DNA of 64,000 bases from Rhizoclosmatium globosum (taxonomy: Eukaryota; Chytridiomycota; Chytridiomycetes; Chytridiales; Chytriomycetaceae): positions 1 to 64,000 of the forward strand of contig MCGO01000008.1 of the NCBI GenBank assembly GCA_002104985.1, written 5' to 3'. Both the position numbers and the translations under genes were made by a program. The notes under the pieces were generated by a model. That model was not told where the DNA came from. It made no database searches and worked only from the letters and a program-made list of their open reading frames with translations. This document shows, one piece after another, positions 55,442 through 64,000 of the stretch (positions within the stretch are counted from its first letter, which is position 1; every line of letters starts with the position of its first letter).

Positions 55442-55712
55442 CGTTTTGCCGGCGTTGAGGAGGTGAGGTTGGTTGGAGTGTGAGTGGGGAGGTTGGTTGG
55501 TTCAGGACGCGACCTTACTGGAAAACCCACAGCACCAAAGTCAACCTTCCGCAATTTTCATTCTCTGTTTACTGCTGTCATTGAAGACTTGCATGTTGTG
55601 TTTGAAGTTCATTTTCTTATCCTGAGTAGCGCCCGTGATACGTTCTTTCCGTGTTACGAGGATTTCTGCACCTATCACTTCTAGCTGCATGCAAATGCCT
55701 TTTCTCAATTTG
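55368..55712 (+). repeat. tRNA-Met-headed dispersed repeat, copy B
   Basis: Matches copy A from the first tRNA base to about 55705, with small indels, and ends in the shared TGCAAATGCCTTTTCT. A piece present only here (GAGGATTTCTGCACCTATCA) suggests an indel near the end. Upstream sequence differs from copy A. Confidence 0.75.
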
Positions 55713-56108
55713 GTGGTGTTGTGTGGGTGTTGACGTTGGTTGGACCACGCTAAAAGAAGGGTTGACACGACCCTACTGAAAGAAGGGTCGTCGATGGCAA
55801 GCATTCACAAATTAAAACACTGAGTTCGCTGACTGACAACACTGCAGATTTGGGGGGCTCGCTTGTTCGTACAAGATAAATTTGCAGAACTTTGGAGAAG
55901 GGGTTCAAGATTTTGCTTGCAGAGTTTGAGTTCGGCATCCACACTTTCCAGGGTGGTGTTTAAACTGCTGTTCTTACTGTGTTCTGACGAGGAAACTAAA
56001 ATGGTAGGGTAGAACAACTGCAGTATGAGCGTTTAAGAACCATTGCACAAACCCACGACAAAATCAACAAACCAAAACAAATTAATCCACAAAGCAACAA
56101 GGAAAAAA
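55713..56108. other. intergenic region
   Basis: I see no gene. GAAGGGT occurs near 55754 and again near 55780 as part of a short direct repeat. The upstream region of the lectin gene is A-rich near its start. Confidence 0.4.
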
Positions 56109-56669
56109 ATGACTACCAAGATCTTCCTCGTCTCTGCAGTCCTCTTTGCTCTCTCCTTCATCAATTCCGTCAACGCAATTACAAGTCGTGAAAAAGAGAT
56201 CAAAGTCTTTGCCCTTGTCAACGGAAAATGGAGTAACAATGTCTGCCTAGACAACTGGGGCTGGGAAAAAGGAAACTACGCCGCAGTCCGTCTTTACATG
56301 TGTTCCGGGGGAAATAACCAAAAATGGACTCTGGAAACCGTTGGATCAGACCTAACAATTGTTACCATCAAATCAAAGCACAGTGGCAAGTGTTTGGACA
56401 GAGGAAACGGCAAGATCAGAGATAACGCCTTTTTGTATGATTGCAACCAGTCAGGATCTCAACAATGGCGCGTCAAATACGGTGCTGGCAAGGCAATGTC
56501 GTTACAGCCATACTATGGTCCAGGATCTAAACAAGATGAAGTCTGCTTGCAAGCTGATGGTGCGACAGTGGGAACCTATGTTCGTCTTCAGCGTTGTAAT
56601 AATGACGGAAAGTCCAATGAATATTATGCGCAAAAGTTCTACATTGGTGGACTCTTTGAAATTCCTTAA
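56109..56669 (+). CDS. secreted ricin-B-fold lectin (CBM13-like)
   Basis: A single exon of 186 codons starts at the ATG after an A-run. The signal peptide is MTTKIFLVSAVLFALSFINS...NA. A beta-trefoil pattern follows, with repeated C..W and QxW elements: VCLDNWGW, NNQKWTLE, HSGKCLDRGNGK, SGSQQWRVK and EVCLQADGAT. Cysteines are spaced as in ricin-B-type carbohydrate-binding modules. The family binds galactose-like or xylan-like sugars and often occurs alone as a fungal lectin or attached to an enzyme. Here it stands alone, with no catalytic domain. It is probably an extracellular sugar-binding protein. Confidence 0.85.
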   Translation: MTTKIFLVSAVLFALSFINSVNAITSREKEIKVFALVNGKWSNNVCLDNWGWEKGNYAAVRLYMCSGGNNQKWTLETVGSDLTIVTIKSKHSGKCLDRGNGKIRDNAFLYDCNQSGSQQWRVKYGAGKAMSLQPYYGPGSKQDEVCLQADGATVGTYVRLQRCNNDGKSNEYYAQKFYIGGLFEIP

Positions 56670-56779
56670 TTGTTTGTGGTTTTGCTCCTGTTTTTGCAGT
56701 TGGGTTTATTTCGAATATAGTGAGATGTTCACTTCTTGAATCTTAATAAATGCCACAGTTACTGATTGATAGTATTTCT

Positions 56780-58495
56780 TCAATTCTCCATGTCATCAAA
56801 CGCCTGATCAACCAACGCCCCGACCCTAGCCATATCCAACACATAACTAACCCCTTCTCTCCAACTAACCTCTTCCAACGGCTTCTCTGAGTCACTCACA
56901 AGGTCCTCGGCGCTCCTGATTTGGTAATACAGTTTACGCACGTGTGGCCAATGGTTCCAAAAAGGTGCTTCCATGGAAATAGATTCTCCGTGCGGAGTTC
57001 CCCAGAGATTATTTGGCTCATTTTCGAGGTAGTCGATGACGATGGCTGTTGCGCCGTTGGGGAGGAACGGGAGGAGCATGGATACACCGCCTGGAGGTGT
57101 AATGAAGAGAGTCGCGGAATGGATAATGTCAAGTTGTTCTTTGATGGAGTGTTTTTGCCACTCGATTGTTGTTATTTTTGCGGAATGGCCGTATCGCTCT
57201 TTGAGGAATGCAACGAGGGTGTCCAGGTTTGCGATGGCGCGTTTTCGGGAGCCGTGGACAGAGTTGTCCCCTTTGAAGTTTGTTTCTGTTTTATTTGTGA
57301 TGAGGATGTGGTGCGTTGTTGGGGTTTCGTCTGGGTTGATGGAGTGGTGAAGGAGGATTTTGGAGCGGAGAGACTTGAAGAGGGGTTCGTGGCCGTGGTT
57401 GTGCCACGCGTAGGGATGGAGGAATCGGCGCATGTTTCCGCCGACTAGAAGGTTTTCGAAGCAGACAGTAGGGTTTTGGGAGGCGGAGATGTGGGATTCT
57501 GAGATTTTGGTGTGAAGATATTCACGTAGATTTACAGGAGGATGCGACGAGATAGCGGGGAAGAAAGCGTTGCGGAATTTGAGGGCGAGTTTTCTTTCAG
57601 GAAGCGGTTCGGGGTAGTGCATAGCGACGAGGGAGTCTGTCGTAACAGACATTCTGTGCATAGAATAAAAGAGTGTCGCCATTTCCTCCCACAAAAGGTG
57701 ACCGAGGTTATCGTCGTCGGCCCAGAAGGCGAACACTGAATGGAGAGGTGATAGAGTGAGGGTATTGGCTGGAGAAGTGTGAATTGGTAGCGAGGAAAAC
57801 TCAATCTCAGGCCCTTGATGTAAAGAAGTTAGTTTTAGGAGGTCCATGAATGTAGCTATTGACGCACCCCAAGTGTTTTCCCTGTTGACCCACCAATCTG
57901 TGGTTTGATGGAGGGCAACAAACCCATGATCGCCCTCAATAAACGACGTTCGTTCACCATACTTTGAGTCAAACAAAGTAGTAGGATCTTTGAACTGATT
58001 CGGATTATCAGGATTGACAAGTTTCTTTGAGTGATAGATCCATTTATCTTCATTGTAGCGATAGCAGACATTCGAAAAGACGCAGATTCGCTCTCTGAAT
58101 CCTTCGATTGAGTTATCGTTTCCGAGGCAGGAAAAGTGGGAGTGTTCGGGTGTTTTGGGGAGCTTTCCCTTTCTGAGGGGAGAGGCCAGACGCAGGCGGG
58201 TGGAAGGGGAAGATGATGATTGGTAAGGATCAGGATTAGGATTAGGAGTACTCGGCTTTAGCTTGCTAGGCAGCTTGCTCAAGGTAGCTGTGGGTGTATT
58301 GGACGGGACGTTATCTGAACGACCACTTCGCATCCACCAAACAAGTCCCGTAATTGTCAGCAGAAATCCAACGAGGCCAAGCACAAGACGTCGTTGCTGC
58401 CGTACGTTTCGCAGCGATGGCTCGGCTCTTATTGACGATTGCGGAAGGGGGCTCGATGGCGTTCCAAACATTGCACTTGCATTGCGTTGCCGCAT
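56780..58495 (-). CDS. GT61-like glycosyltransferase, type II membrane protein
   Basis: A single exon of 571 codons starts at the ATG 58495; the frame upstream has no ATG. A short cytosolic tail and one membrane anchor (LVLGLVGFLLTITGLVWWM) are followed by a Pro/Ser stem. Domain features of GT61 are ENLLVGGN, a YGHSAKITTIEWQ segment and the late TLFITPPGGVSMLLPFLPNGATAIVID. The layout is that of a Golgi enzyme adding a sugar, for example xylose, mannose or N-acetylglucosamine, to a glycan. The exact reaction cannot be read. It is convergent with the lectin gene. Confidence 0.82.
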   Translation of the reverse strand: MRQRNASAMFGTPSSPLPQSSIRAEPSLRNVRQQRRLVLGLVGFLLTITGLVWWMRSGRSDNVPSNTPTATLSKLPSKLKPSTPNPNPDPYQSSSSPSTRLRLASPLRKGKLPKTPEHSHFSCLGNDNSIEGFRERICVFSNVCYRYNEDKWIYHSKKLVNPDNPNQFKDPTTLFDSKYGERTSFIEGDHGFVALHQTTDWWVNRENTWGASIATFMDLLKLTSLHQGPEIEFSSLPIHTSPANTLTLSPLHSVFAFWADDDNLGHLLWEEMATLFYSMHRMSVTTDSLVAMHYPEPLPERKLALKFRNAFFPAISSHPPVNLREYLHTKISESHISASQNPTVCFENLLVGGNMRRFLHPYAWHNHGHEPLFKSLRSKILLHHSINPDETPTTHHILITNKTETNFKGDNSVHGSRKRAIANLDTLVAFLKERYGHSAKITTIEWQKHSIKEQLDIIHSATLFITPPGGVSMLLPFLPNGATAIVIDYLENEPNNLWGTPHGESISMEAPFWNHWPHVRKLYYQIRSAEDLVSDSEKPLEEVSWREGVSYVLDMARVGALVDQAFDDMEN

Positions 58496-58619
58496 CAAAA
58501 GATTAAATTGATTATTGCAGAAGTGATATATCACACGACAAGAGTTATTCTAAATTCCTTTGGGCTTTAGTAAGTACGTGATAGATTTTAATCACGGAAA
58601 AGGAGACAAATTGGATTCA

Positions 58620-60497
58620 ATGGCGACGAGATCACGGGTGAGCTCCTTCTCTGCGGCAACCCCGTCTCTTCGGGGCAAAGAAGGGGCAGAAACCGATTCT
58701 TATGGAGCCGTTCTTCAGGGGCTTTTGCAGCGGGTTCCTGGTCTTACGCTTGTTCTTGCTGTTCCGTTTGTGCTTTTTGTGCCTTCGTATTCGCCGGGAT
58801 TGTTTAGTTTCTACTACGCATTCCTGAATGTTGTTCTTGTTCTGACTGTTGCCCGAGCGACAGCCGGTGTTTGGAGTGCGTGGCGGGTCTCGAGGGTCAA
58901 TTTGATGGATCTGGTTTCAAAGTCAGGTCCAAGTGAAACCGTCTTTCACTGGATCATCATTCCTAACTATAAGGAAGAACTGGAAACCCTGAGAGATACC
59001 TTGGAGGCTCTTGCCAGCCAGCCAGCGGCTAAGCTCACTTACAAGGTATTAACAACCCCACCCAATTTATCATTCACTCATTACTCATAATACCTTTTAG
59101 ATATGTCTTGCGATGGAAGAAGGAGAAGTGGACTCAGACAAGAAGGCTGCCACTCTCATCCGTGAATTCCCAAACTCATTTGCGCACATCCACTTTACAA
59201 TCCACCCAAAGAACCTTCCAAACGAACAACGTGGGAAATCAAGCAATGTATCATGGGCCGCTACCCAAATTGGAACCCTCATTCAAGCAACAAACACCAC
59301 AACAAACACAATCATCACGATCCAAGACACCGACACACACCTTACTGCCGATTACTTTGCAACCCTCACAAACACACATCTTGCATCCCCCGAAACATCC
59401 CACTTAAACTTTTACACCCCTTACAACATCTTTGACCGAAACTCAAACACAATCCCCGCCATCGTCAGAATCATGGACATTTACTGGACAGTCGCCCAAC
59501 TCTCCTTCTTCCCTTCAAACTACCCAACCTGCGTCCCCTCTCAACCTACTCAATCCCCTTCCCCCTCGCCCACCGCGTCGGGTGGGACGTCAACGCCCTC
59601 GCCGAAGACTACCACATGTGCCTCGAACTCACATTCGCCACAAACGGCGCAGTCCAGTTCCAGCGTGTATACTCACCCGCAAGTCAATGCAACATTGTCG
59701 GGAAAGGAACATTCGCAACGGACTTCAAGGCGAAACGCGTGCAACTCAAGAGACACCATTGGGGAGGACTCCTTGAATTCTCGTACGTTTTTTCAGAGGT
59801 TCTTCCGCGGGTTGTTGGTGCGTCTGCTGGGACGCCGGTTTTGGAGGCGGAGTTCTTGTACCCGAATGGGAGGAGGTGGGGTGATGCGATTCAGGCGTGG
59901 ATCAAGATGTGGTTTACGGTTTATCATACGCTTGAGAATGCGATTTGGCCAGTGCATGCTTTCCTTGTGAATATTCTTGCGGTGTTTGTTGTTCCTGGGT
60001 ATGGGCCTGCGTTTTTGGGACCGGTTGCGTGGGGATGGTGGAAGCTTTTGAATGGCGAGACGGGTGTTGTTGCACCTGTTGTTTCGGGATTGACTACCTG
60101 GATTGTATATGTGCAGTTGTTGGTTGTCCCGATTATTGCGTTGACGGCCATAGGGTATGAAGGGCTTTATACGTGGTGTTCGTTTGGACGGTGGGAGTAT
60201 GTGAAAGGTTTGGAGTTGGAGACGGGAAGAGTTGGGTTGTTGGGTAAGAGAAGTGCGATTTCAAATGAGGAGAGGAGGCGATGGGTGGATATGTTTGACT
60301 GGCTTTGGTTGCCCGTTGTGGTTTTGTATTCCGTGTGTCAGATTGCGTGGAGCTCTTTGATGCAAATTGGATCAAGTCGGTTGGACTATGTTGTTGCCGC
60401 GAAACCTGTGAGGAAGGTCGAAAACGTGACTGTGGTAACGAGTGAGGGAATTGAGATGGTGGATAGAAAAGAGGAGCCTCGTAGCAGCACTGCATAG
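58620..60497 (+). CDS. GT2-like membrane glycosyltransferase with apparent frameshift
   Basis: Exons 58620-59045 and 59101-60497, split by a 55-nt intron. The N-terminal membrane helices (LVLAVPFVLFVP, FYYAFLNVVLVLTVA) precede HWIIIPNYKEELETLRDTLEAL, the start of a GT2 fold. The first frame continues through TIQDTDTHL, with a DxD-like motif, to NYPTC. Here the coding frame shifts: the next frame gives STYSIPFPLAHRVGWDVN, EDYHMC and KRHHWGG, then four or more membrane helices to the stop at 60497. One base missing from the CCCC run at 59535-59538 explains it; with that base, the product is 607 residues. It could be an assembly error, a pseudogene or true frameshifting. The most likely role is synthesis or transfer of a polysaccharide at a membrane. 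Confidence 0.75.
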
Positions 60498-60556
60498 ACG
60501 CTTTCAGTAGAATAAAATCAAACCTATCATTATTCCCACTAAAGTTCATCCTACAT

Positions 60557-60578
60557 TATCTGAGGGATCCCTCAGATA
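60557..60578. repeat. 22-bp perfect palindrome
   Basis: The sequence around ATCTGAGGGATCCCTCAGAT is its own reverse complement, 60 bp after the stop of the GT2-like gene. It could be a dyad-symmetric protein-binding site or a short hairpin. Confidence 0.5.
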
Positions 60579-60729
60579 TCAGCCACGAGTGCAGAGCGAG
60601 ATGAATGAATGATTGTCATTAAGGCAGCCAATTTTGGTTGCATTGGCCGAACTTCGATGGTTGCTACTCACACTCACCCAACCCTCCAACAACTCAACTT
60701 CAACACACCTACACAACGCCGGCAAAACG

Positions 60730-60803
60730 TGCTCTTGACCAGAGTCGAACTGGTGACCTTCGGATTATGAGACCGACGCTTTGACCAACTAAGCCACAAG
60801 AGC
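60730..60803 (-). tRNA. tRNA-Met (CAT), third copy
   Basis: The reverse complement is identical to the tRNAs at 34363 and 55368. The first 16 bases of the 3' trailer also match (ACGTTTTGCCGGCGTT), then similarity stops, so this copy lacks the longer repeat. Confidence 0.95.
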
Positions 60804-61236
60804 TGGTGTTCGTTGTTAGGAAAACTTTAATAGAAGCCGTTTATAGTACTAACATCCAAGTGGATTTGTTCTAGACAAACGAACAGATTGGAACTACATG
60901 TGCAGGTATTCGGAGTTGGGACCAATCTGCTCATTCGCAATTGATGGCAGTATCAGTATACTTTCCTGACAAAAATCTATATCATGTCCGCCGAGTCCGT
61001 CTATACGGATACTGTGCTTCTCGTCTGTCCAGTGAATCATAAGATGCGGGTACCCCACAAGGTCGACTCATTCGTCTGTTCGTTTTTGATGATGCTCCAG
61101 GAATATAGCACTCGACATTATTCAGTGAATCTGTCCGTTGAGTCCCACGTTCCGATAAAATATATCCCTATCACGAGTTCAGACTCTTCGATAATTTGAG
61201 AATATGCAGACCTCTTTGTTGCAGTCCTGCTTCTCT
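60804..61236. other. intergenic region
   Basis: One 71-codon frame at 60984-61199 begins with an ATG (MSAESVYTDTVLLVC) but has no other support. I see nothing else. Confidence 0.35.
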
Positions 61237-61694
61237 TCAACAGATGCTTGAGGCTCTTTGTGACTGAACGAACCTCGTCCAGAACAGCTTCCATTGCACG
61301 ACAGAGGACCGCTCTGAGTTAGAGAACATTAAGTGGACGCGAATACCACAGAATGCGTCCGGCTGTTTGTGTGTAACGCTGATCAAATCGCCGACGTTCT
61401 CTGCCGGCGCCGCTCCAACGCGAACAACGGCGAGCATCGATTCGCGCAGGCTCAGCTGCGGCGCCAAGTGCGACTGGGCAAACGAGTTGCCGTAGCCAAA
61501 ACAGACACGTCAAGAAACAGACACATCCAGTGCCAGTGTCTGCTTGTGCCGTTGTTAGCAACAGAGCCCCATCCATCCATCCCGCGACAAACCTGTTCGC
61601 CTTCACTGTCGTCTGTTTCATTCGCTTCAACACTTCCTATGCTGTCCAGGCTCGACTCGCTTTCGCTGTCACTCATGGAGAAGTCCGAAAACAT
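61237..61694 (-). CDS. small acidic hypothetical protein, 112 residues
   Basis: Exons 61694-61593 and 61473-61237 join in phase 0 across a 119-nt intron that starts GTTTGT and ends CCCAG. The first part is acidic (SDSESESSLDSIGS). The second has SLRESMLAVVRVGAAPAENVGDLISVTHKQ, which looks like folded protein. I recognise no family. The 3' end may contain another intron. Confidence 0.4.
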
Positions 61695-62776
61695 GTATTC
61701 CCTGATCCGGTTTTTATTGGAAAAGAAAGAAAAGAAGAGAAGTATTCAAAGGAACGAAAAACGCGTGCATAGAATCGAATTGAAGTGTTTGGGATTGGTT
61801 TCAAAGGTGTCAAACCTCCTACTCACAGCAGACGCCACGTGAAGGCTCCAAACAAAGTCTACCAAAATAATAGGGGACAGAAGAGCTCATACAGATCAAC
61901 AATAAACAGGTTGCGCACATCACACATCATATTTCATGCCGCCAGCCAGCAGCTTGAGATACTACATAACATGGACTGGAGCAGAGAAGGCTAGAGATTT
62001 TTATGCACGACCCTGACGTTCGGGTCAGAGCGAGTTTGCCCTTTGACAGGCTGAGCGAGACTATCCCATGGGCCTAAGATATCTCGTCACTCGTATTAGC
62101 AAGTGCCATCAAAAAGAAGGTGTGGCTAGAATGGAGTATTGGCGGGCAACCAGAGAATCTAAGATGGCTTCGGGTGCTGGGTCTCTCTCGAGACTCGCCA
62201 GATCCGTTATCGCCATCTCACCTCGATGCCCCTCCTCCTGGACTTCAGCACAGGCCCCCATCCGTCATTGAAGGGCAAGGCTTTCGTCTCCTGCGTCCCG
62301 AGGGCATTGGAGTCTTATTCTTTCGAACAAGATACGTATAAATAGCGGGCGGAACAAGAGGGTTCAGGCCATATTAACGCCCATTTGCAGGAGACCCTGG
62401 TTGTGATCTGGTTGGGACTGGAAGCTCATTGTGGGACAGGGAAGCTCGATGGTTTTTGGCATGTTTTGAGAGACAGATGGCTCTCTTTTATACCTGAATT
62501 TGGAGGGAGGGAAAGATTTTTTGCCTTTGTTTTGACCAACTGACAATTCTGCATCTCCACGCGCAATCTGATTGGCTGCCTTTTTTGCGCTTTTTGCTTT
62601 TTCTTTCCTTTTGGATATTATTGGACGAAGAGAAAGAGGGAAGCGCAAGGATCAAAACACTGTACTTGGAATGAACTAGAGATGACTGTGGCATTCACCA
62701 ATCCTTTTGACTTATTCCAGAAACAAACGTCAAATCAAATATTCTTAACCTTCAGTTAGATTAAAAGAGCTGTATA
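61695..62776. other. about 1-kb region without a supportable gene
   Basis: Several short frames overlap on both strands, none with convincing composition or splice pattern. A possible stem-loop, TGACGTTCGGGTCA, lies near 62014. No tRNA is found. Confidence 0.4.
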
Positions 62777-64000
62777 CTACGCGGTGATAGGCTGATGGCT
62801 TTTTGAGTATATATTTTGTAGGAATCTCGAGTGGATAAAAGCCTCCTTGATTTTGTTTTTGAGTACAAACGAGCAATTGAACTCGACAAGCTTTGATACG
62901 TGTTGAAATTTGGAGAATAAATGGGAAATGCACATTACTGTTATATTAAACATATTCGTCTTATAAACTGCAAAACTATTTTGACTGCCTGTAACAATAT
63001 AGTCACCACATGATGAAACAGTAACATTCAAAACAGATTGTGATTCATCCACCTAAACACAGGGTCAGCATTTTGCAACTCAATCTAAAACACCAAAACT
63101 TACCGAAAACACTTTCCGCACCTCACTGCCGCCGCCAGCTCCAATATCCCACACATCAAACCTCCGATCCCCACAACTAGCTATCCAACTACCACCCTTA
63201 ACAGACTGCAAACCACGCACAACCTTCTCATAAACTCCATCAACCCGTCTCAAAACCTTCAACTCCGGTTGCGTCCAACCATCCCCTGACAAATCAAACT
63301 CAACAAGACTCGACATATCCTGCCTAAAAAAACCGCCCACAAATCAATGACTAAACCAAAACAAAAAAAAAACACTCACCCAACACCCGCAAAAACCCGT
63401 CCCCCACCACCCGCACCCCCACAAACCGCCGTAACCGACTTCCCAAACCCAACAACCCCAACCGACCCCGCTCCCCCCATCCGCGTATCCCACCTCCCCA
63501 AACTCCCCATCGCACTCCCAGAAACAACATACACGCCGTCACAATCAACACCCGTAACAGTAACAGCCCCACCCCCCGTATGCCGTCCAACCGTCCGCAC
63601 GTGGCTTGCAGTACGAACGTCCCATAACCGTACGTCTCCCGACATGTGTGTTGTGACGGCTGTACGCGCGTCAGGGATATATAGGATGCGAGTGTGTACG
63701 ATGGGTTTTTGATTTGGGGTGTAGTGGTTGTGGGATGGATTTGGGTGGATGATATGATTTCGAGAGATGGCTGTTTAGATAGGGGTTAGATGGATGAGAG
63801 GATTGGTTAGGGGTTTTTCAGTTTTGAGGTGGGGAAAGGGGGGAGGTACTTACGGAGGCGGTGTCACAGAACATGATTTGATCCATTTCTCCACCGAGGA
63901 TCATTGTTTTCCGTTTGATGAGAGTTTAATGGTTCGAATGGCTGACGAGTTTGGACAGGAGATGATTCCTGACTGTCGTGGATTGGTTTGTTGGGAAATA
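62777..64000 (-). CDS. WD40-repeat protein, 5' end beyond the window
   Basis: The 5' end is cut by the window. Visible parts, from 5' to 3', are MILGGEMDQIMFCDTAS near 63910-63860, then MSGDVRLWDVRTASHVRTVG, VVSGSAMGSLGRWDT, KSVTAVCGGAGGGGRVFAGV (to 63380), QDMSSLVEFDLSGDG to RKVFS (63323-63104), and VDESQSVLNVTVSSCGDYIV (from 63052). These show repeated WD40 blade patterns, with SGDVRLWDV and IASCGDRRFDVWD the clearest. Introns at 63379-63324 and 63103-63053 keep phase. A 40-nt intron near 63690 would reconcile two frames there. The exact C terminus is uncertain. WD40 proteins are scaffolds; no specific role is inferred. Confidence 0.7.

Noticed and set aside
60984..61199. 71-codon plus-strand frame
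   Set aside because: ATG-initiated but without recognisable features, splice pattern or promoter; likely chance.

Overview
The window looks like nuclear DNA of a zoosporic fungus, most likely a chytrid (Chytridiomycota). The genes are compact and carry many short GT-AG introns, mostly 37-65 nt. Typical fungal families are present: a zinc-cluster transcription factor, an ACS-family MFS permease, laccases, a HET-like protein and the RNA polymerase III subunit RPC3. Beside them sit families kept in flagellated fungi: alternative oxidases, a Cache-domain receptor, expanded G-alpha proteins and a coiled-coil protein of possible ciliary type. Exon joins below were worked out by hand from splice sites and phase; none is confirmed by transcripts.

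Positions 1-8,100 are repeat-rich. Three minisatellite arrays share a two-part unit built from GGACG-type half-units. Arrays 1 and 2 flank an unrecognised three-exon gene of 978 codons. A small coiled-coil gene follows array 2. A tRNA-like sequence and array 3, in inverted orientation, come next, and array 3 abuts a broken Tc5/pogo-type transposase. This is the most unusual part of the window.

Positions 8,200-21,200 hold signalling and membrane genes: a single-pass protein with three zinc-knuckle-like repeats, a Cache receptor without a catalytic output domain, an unrecognised gene, a head-to-head pair of divergent G-alpha genes, and an anoctamin/TMEM16-like protein in 11 exons.

Positions 21,200-31,100 contain an intact 568-bp hAT-like MITE with 14-bp inverted ends and an 8-bp target duplication. 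It lies just upstream of two tandem secreted laccases. A protein matching only the C-terminal zinc part of EXD2 and an allantoate-permease-like transporter follow.

Positions 31,400-47,000 hold a HET-domain protein with a ubiquitin-like insert, a VIT/CCC1-type metal transporter, an atypical YTH protein, three tandem acyltransferase-like genes and three tandem alternative oxidase genes.

Positions 47,400-64,000 hold RPC3, a coiled-coil protein, a small unknown protein, an ACOT9-like thioesterase, a regulator with two zinc clusters, a secreted ricin-B-fold lectin, a GT61-like and a GT2-like glycosyltransferase (the latter with an apparent frameshift), a small acidic protein, and a WD40 protein that runs off the window. 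Three tRNA-Met(CAT) genes occur; two of them head about 330-bp dispersed copies that look like a tRNA-derived SINE or segmental duplication.
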